Of a DNA stretch of 9,459 nt, positions 8,048 to 9,459 are shown piece after piece. Origin of the DNA: Treponema sp. (lineage in GTDB: Bacteria > Spirochaetota > Spirochaetia > Treponematales > Treponemataceae). The stretch's first letter is position 1; every line of letters starts with the position of its first letter. The DNA lies in the NCBI GenBank assembly GCA_016297405.1, contig JAEDGP010000073.1, positions 1 to 9,459 on the forward strand. The letters run 5' to 3'. The translations under genes were made by a program, and so were the position numbers. Under the pieces are notes generated by a model, which had not been told where the DNA came from, did no database searches, and was given only the letters and a program-made list of their open reading frames with translations.

Positions 8048-8599
8048 CTAACGTCCAGGTGCGATAGTTACAAGCAAAGCTTCAGGATCTGAAAGAACAG
8101 CTACATTCTTTCCAAGACTAAGATCTTTTACTTTAAGCGCATCACCGATATTCATAGCAGAAACATCGTGTACTACGCGTTCTGGAAGATCAGCAAGACA
8201 AGCCTGTACTGTAACTTCTGGGAGACGGCGAACCATGAAACCACCCTTCAATACACCTGCTGGAGTTCCAGAAAGCTGAACCTTCATCTTAGCTGTGATC
8301 TTTTCATTTGCAGCTGGAACAAAGAAATCTGCATGAAGAACAGAATCGTTACGGATGTTGTATTCTACATCCTTAATCAAAGCTGCCATAGCTTTTCCAT
8401 CAACATTAAGATCAATAGAAGTTGTGGCAGTGATTGAACGCCAAACCTTATTGAATTCTACAGCATTAACTTCAAGCATAGTAGCTTCGCCCTTATCATT
8501 GTACATAACGGCTGGGATACTACCTACTTCGCGAAGTTTTTTAGCAGCTGTTTTACCTGTAGTAGTGCGAACTTTTGCATTAATAGTCTGCTTACTCAT
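8048..8599 (-). CDS. rplY: Large ribosomal subunit protein bL25, CTC (two-domain) type
   Basis: The 183-residue protein matches the long CTC/TL5 form of bL25, which binds 5S rRNA in the large subunit; the short Escherichia coli form is about half as long. The N-terminal L25 domain covers about residues 1-95 and includes VRTTTGKTAAKKLREVGSIP (11-30), the conserved Gly-Lys...Arg...Gly-x-x-Pro-Ala region, and DVEYNIRNDSVLHADFF (77-93). The C-terminal beta domain covers about 96-180, with LSGTPAGVLKGG (109-120) and LPERVVHDVSAMNIGDALKV (138-157). The start is fixed by AAGGAG at 8610-8615, ten bases upstream of the ATG. It has its own sigma-70-like promoter and an intrinsic terminator, so it can be a single-gene transcript. 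In several bacteria this family is stress-induced (general stress protein CTC); nothing here shows that directly. Confidence 0.95.
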   Translation of the reverse strand: MSKQTINAKVRTTTGKTAAKKLREVGSIPAVMYNDKGEATMLEVNAVEFNKVWRSITATTSIDLNVDGKAMAALIKDVEYNIRNDSVLHADFFVPAANEKITAKMKVQLSGTPAGVLKGGFMVRRLPEVTVQACLADLPERVVHDVSAMNIGDALKVKDLSLGKNVAVLSDPEALLVTIAPGR

Positions 8600-8609
8600 T
8601 TCTTAAAAG

Positions 8610-8615
8610 CTCCTT
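8610..8615 (-). promoter_or_regulatory. Ribosome binding site of rplY (AAGGAG)
   Basis: AAGGAG on the minus strand lies ten bases before the rplY ATG. It is the strongest Shine-Dalgarno match in the window and fits a highly expressed ribosomal protein gene. Confidence 0.8.
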
Positions 8616-8640
8616 ATATCCTATTGTTTTAAGTTCAAAT

Positions 8641-8646
8641 AATATA
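8641..8646 (-). promoter_or_regulatory. Promoter -10 box of rplY (TATATT)
   Basis: TATATT on the minus strand matches TATAAT at five of six positions. With the -35 box 17 bases upstream, transcription should begin near 8632-8636, leaving a leader of about 35 bases that contains only the ribosome binding site. Confidence 0.65.
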
Positions 8647-8663
8647 ACAATTTTTGCGTTTTA

Positions 8664-8669
8664 TGTCTA
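8664..8669 (-). promoter_or_regulatory. Promoter -35 box of rplY (TAGACA)
   Basis: On the minus strand TAGACA matches the sigma-70 consensus TTGACA at five of six positions and stands exactly 17 bases upstream of the -10 box at 8641-8646. The pairing with a good -10 and the location just upstream of rplY support it. There is no experimental evidence. Confidence 0.65.
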
Positions 8670-8694
8670 TTGTCAGAAAAACTGATGCAAAAAA

Positions 8695-8880
8695 TCATTG
8701 AACATCAATCACACCCACATCAAAAGTCTGCTTCACATCATCCAGCTGCAAAGTCAGCACCTTACGCTTTTGATCAGGTTTTCCAAAATTGATGTAACAC
8801 TCAGATTGCACTATAACAGGCATCATTTTTTCTGTTGCAAATCCCACAAGTAAATTTAAAACAAAAAAAATTCGTCTCAT
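8695..8880 (-). CDS. Possible small exported protein, 61 residues, unrecognised
   Basis: I do not recognise this protein. An ATG at 8878-8880 is preceded by GGAGAA (8885-8890), giving a good ribosome binding site. The N-terminus, MRRIFFVLNLLVGFATEK, is basic then hydrophobic, like a short signal or membrane segment. The remainder is polar, with one Cys and an alternating pattern around KVLTLQLDDVKQTFDVGVID that could form beta strands. The frame is open further upstream (to a TTG at 8934), but the ATG with the ribosome binding site is the better choice. It ends immediately upstream of the rplY promoter and lies beside the GC-rich repeat block, so it could also be the surviving tail of a broken gene or a chance ORF. 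No clear promoter was found. Confidence 0.4.
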   Translation of the reverse strand: MRRIFFVLNLLVGFATEKMMPVIVQSECYINFGKPDQKRKVLTLQLDDVKQTFDVGVIDVQ

Positions 8881-8943
8881 ACAATTCTCCAACATAAAAA
8901 AAACAAAAATACCTGGAGTTACATTTTGGCGCAAATCATTTCA

Positions 8944-9035
8944 CAACGGGCGTTCCATGGCCCGCTTACGCTCGGTGTCGCCAAAGCAAGCTTTGGCTCC
9001 CCTGCTACGCACCATTCCATGCCCGGCGCGGACCA
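8944..9035. repeat. GC-rich hairpin block, part 1 of the intergenic repeat region
   Basis: This block is far richer in G and C than the genes around it. It contains a 5 bp hairpin, CGGGC (8947-8951) with GCCCG (8960-8964), enclosing the palindrome CCATGG. A perfect 7 bp hairpin follows: GCCAAAG (8980-8986), loop CAAG, CTTTGGC (8991-8997). TTCCATG occurs twice (8953-8959 and 9015-9021), each time followed by C-rich sequence. Overlapping ORFs cross it on both strands, which I read as a consequence of GC richness and not as coding. It resembles a dispersed intergenic repeat, but other copies lie outside this window. Confidence 0.5.
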
Positions 9036-9053
9036 GAAGAAAGGCAAAAATGG

Positions 9054-9131
9054 TTCGTCTGCTTCCATCGCCCTCCATGGCGCCTCTTGTTCGCTCTTGC
9101 CGGCGCAGACTTCGTTTTGAATCCTGTGATC
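9054..9131 (+). repeat. Direct repeat copy A (about 78 bases)
   Basis: Matches copy B at 9256-9334 with about nine mismatches and one single-base gap by eye, roughly 87 percent. The first 23 bases are identical. The shared core CGGCGCAGACTTCG is followed by a degenerate form of the tRNA T-arm sequence (TTTTGAATCCTGT). A T-rich tract follows in both copies. Confidence 0.8.
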
Positions 9132-9159
9132 TTTTTTTATTTTCTTTTGTTTTTTGTTA

Positions 9160-9193
9160 AACAAAAAAGGTTCTGCTTTCACACAGAACCTTT
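9160..9193 (-). terminator. Intrinsic terminator after the truncated tRNA copy
   Basis: On the minus strand AAAGGTTCTG (9184-9193) pairs perfectly with CAGAACCTTT (9166-9175) around an eight-base loop, followed by a run of T (9163-9168). It starts right after the CAGCTAA trailer of the tRNA-like fragment. The adjacent near-palindrome TTTTTTGTT-A-AACAAAAAA (9150-9168) overlaps its T tract. Confidence 0.85.
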
Positions 9194-9212
9194 AGCTGGG
9201 ACGACAGGTTCG
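9194..9212 (-). pseudogene. Truncated tRNA-Gln 3' end
   Basis: On the minus strand the sequence CGAACCTGTCGTCCCAGCT matches the 3' T-stem, acceptor strand, discriminator G and trailer of the tRNA-Gln at 9408-9459, except that one T is missing after CGAA. No anticodon arm or 5' acceptor strand is found upstream. It is followed by its own intrinsic terminator, as the real tRNA is, which suggests a duplicated tRNA gene end and not a chance match. Confidence 0.6.
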
Positions 9213-9255
9213 CCGCGCCACTCGGAAACCTCCTGTTTCCTCCCTCTGCGGCGCC

Positions 9256-9334
9256 TTCGTCTGCTTCCATCGCCCTCCTTGGCGCCTTTTCCTCGCACTT
9301 GCTCGGCGCAGACTTCGGTTCGAATCCTGTCGTC
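9256..9334 (+). repeat. Direct repeat copy B (about 79 bases), ending in an intact tRNA T-arm sequence
   Basis: Second copy of the repeat at 9054-9131. Its last 18 bases, GTTCGAATCCTGTCGTCC (9317-9334), are identical to the 3' part of the tRNA-Gln in the minus-strand direction, but here they lie on the plus strand, in inverted orientation relative to the real tRNA. Copy A has this tail in a decayed form. Confidence 0.8.
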
Positions 9335-9370
9335 CTTTATTTCTTTTTGCTTTCTGCTATTTCTTGTTTT

Positions 9371-9405
9371 AAAAAAAAATAACTCCCGCTTTTGCGAGAG
9401 TTATT
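9371..9405 (-). terminator. Intrinsic terminator after tRNA-Gln
   Basis: On the minus strand AATAACTCTCGC (9394-9405) pairs with GCGGGAGTTATT (9378-9389) in a 12 bp stem with one U-G pair and an AAAA loop, followed by a T run (9371-9377). It begins two bases after the tRNA discriminator, so the transcript ends with this tRNA. Confidence 0.92.
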
Positions 9406-9407
9406 AG

Positions 9408-9459
9408 CTGGGACGACAGGATTCGAACCTGTGGAATACCGGCACCAAAAGCCGGGGGC
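9408..9459 (-). tRNA. tRNA-Gln (anticodon TTG), 3' part; 5' end cut by the window edge
   Basis: Read on the minus strand from the window end, the anticodon stem CCGGC/GCCGG encloses a seven-base loop TTTTGGT, giving anticodon TTG, which reads CAA for glutamine. The variable loop is TATTCC. The T arm is ACAGG-TTCGAAT-CCTGT. The acceptor 3' strand is CGTCCCA with discriminator G, which fits the U1-A72 and G73 pattern of tRNA-Gln. The 3' CCA is not encoded (CTA follows), so the CCA-adding enzyme must supply it. The D arm and 5' acceptor strand lie beyond the window. A strong terminator follows immediately. Confidence 0.93.

Larger units (their letters stand above)
9194..9334. repeat. GC-rich block bordered by inverted tRNA-Gln 3'-end sequences
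   Basis: The left border AGCTGGGACGACAGG (9194-9208) is the reverse complement of the tRNA-Gln 3' end plus its trailer. The right border ends in CCTGTCGTCC (9325-9334) on the plus strand. GGACGACAGG (9199-9208) and CCTGTCGTCC are perfect 10-base inverted repeats, extended by TTCG (9209-9212) and CGAA (9320-9323) with one extra T. Between them lie a GGAAAC-CTCCT-GTTTCC hairpin (9224-9240), several GGCGCC words, and repeat copy B. No ORF here looks coding. The origin is unknown; it may be a small non-coding mobile element or a relic of tRNA-gene duplication. Confidence 0.6.

Noticed and set aside
8919..9182. Minus-strand 87-codon ORF and overlapping plus-strand ORFs (8926-9120, 8957-9160) in the GC-rich block
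   Set aside because: They overlap each other on both strands, have no convincing ribosome binding sites, cover hairpins and repeat sequence, and are best explained by the lack of AT-rich stop codons in GC-rich DNA.
9194..9334. A second complete tRNA gene
   Set aside because: Only the 3' T-arm and acceptor sequence is present. There is no matching 5' acceptor strand, D arm or anticodon arm upstream on the minus strand.
9087..9407. Plus-strand 106-codon ORF
   Set aside because: It runs through repeat copies A and B, two minus-strand terminators and up to the tRNA end. Its short similarity to the ORF at 8957-9160 only reflects the nucleotide repeat.
1..9459. CRISPR array, insertion sequence, prophage, toxin-antitoxin or defence genes
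   Set aside because: No regularly spaced short repeats, transposase, integrase, phage or toxin-like proteins are visible. All substantial genes are accounted for by core or envelope functions.

Overview
This window looks like a housekeeping stretch of a spirochaete chromosome, most likely a Treponema or close relative. That assignment is an inference. It rests on the AT-rich coding sequence, the MAF/DUF115-type protein at the left edge, the long CTC-type bL25, the spirochaete-style lipobox of the serine protease, a tRNA gene without an encoded CCA, and the protein content overall. No single feature proves it.

Layout. From the left edge to 994, a plus-strand gene gives the C-terminal part of a DUF115 (motility accessory factor-like) protein. 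It runs tail to tail into lepA, and the two stop codons share the four bases CTAG at 991-994. From 991 to 7969 four minus-strand genes are packed with gaps of 1, 25 and 11 bases, in transcription order tilS, a large secreted TPR protein with Asp-rich modules, a lipoprotein serine protease of the HtrA/S1C type, and lepA (EF4). Upstream of tilS lies rplY (bL25, CTC type), also on the minus strand. It has a good promoter, a good ribosome binding site and a strong intrinsic terminator before tilS. From 8600 to the right end there is no well-supported gene except a possible 61-codon small ORF (8695-8880) and the 3' part of a tRNA-Gln(TTG), which is cut by the window edge.

The stretch 8940-9340 is unlike the rest: GC-rich, full of hairpins, and containing an imperfect direct repeat of about 79 bases (9054-9131 and 9256-9334). 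The second repeat copy sits inside a block bordered on both sides, in opposite orientations, by the 3'-end sequence of the neighbouring tRNA-Gln. Two intrinsic terminators facing the minus strand follow the tRNA and its truncated copy. This is the least explained part of the window.

How the genes fit together: rplY, tilS and lepA serve translation (5S rRNA binding, decoding of AUA codons by lysidine-modified tRNA-Ile, and the EF4 GTPase). The two middle genes encode exported proteins that probably work in the cell envelope and are translationally linked to the flanking genes. I saw no defence system, CRISPR array, insertion sequence or prophage genes. The clearest candidates for something undescribed are the tRNA-derived repeat block and the TPR/Asp-rich exported protein.
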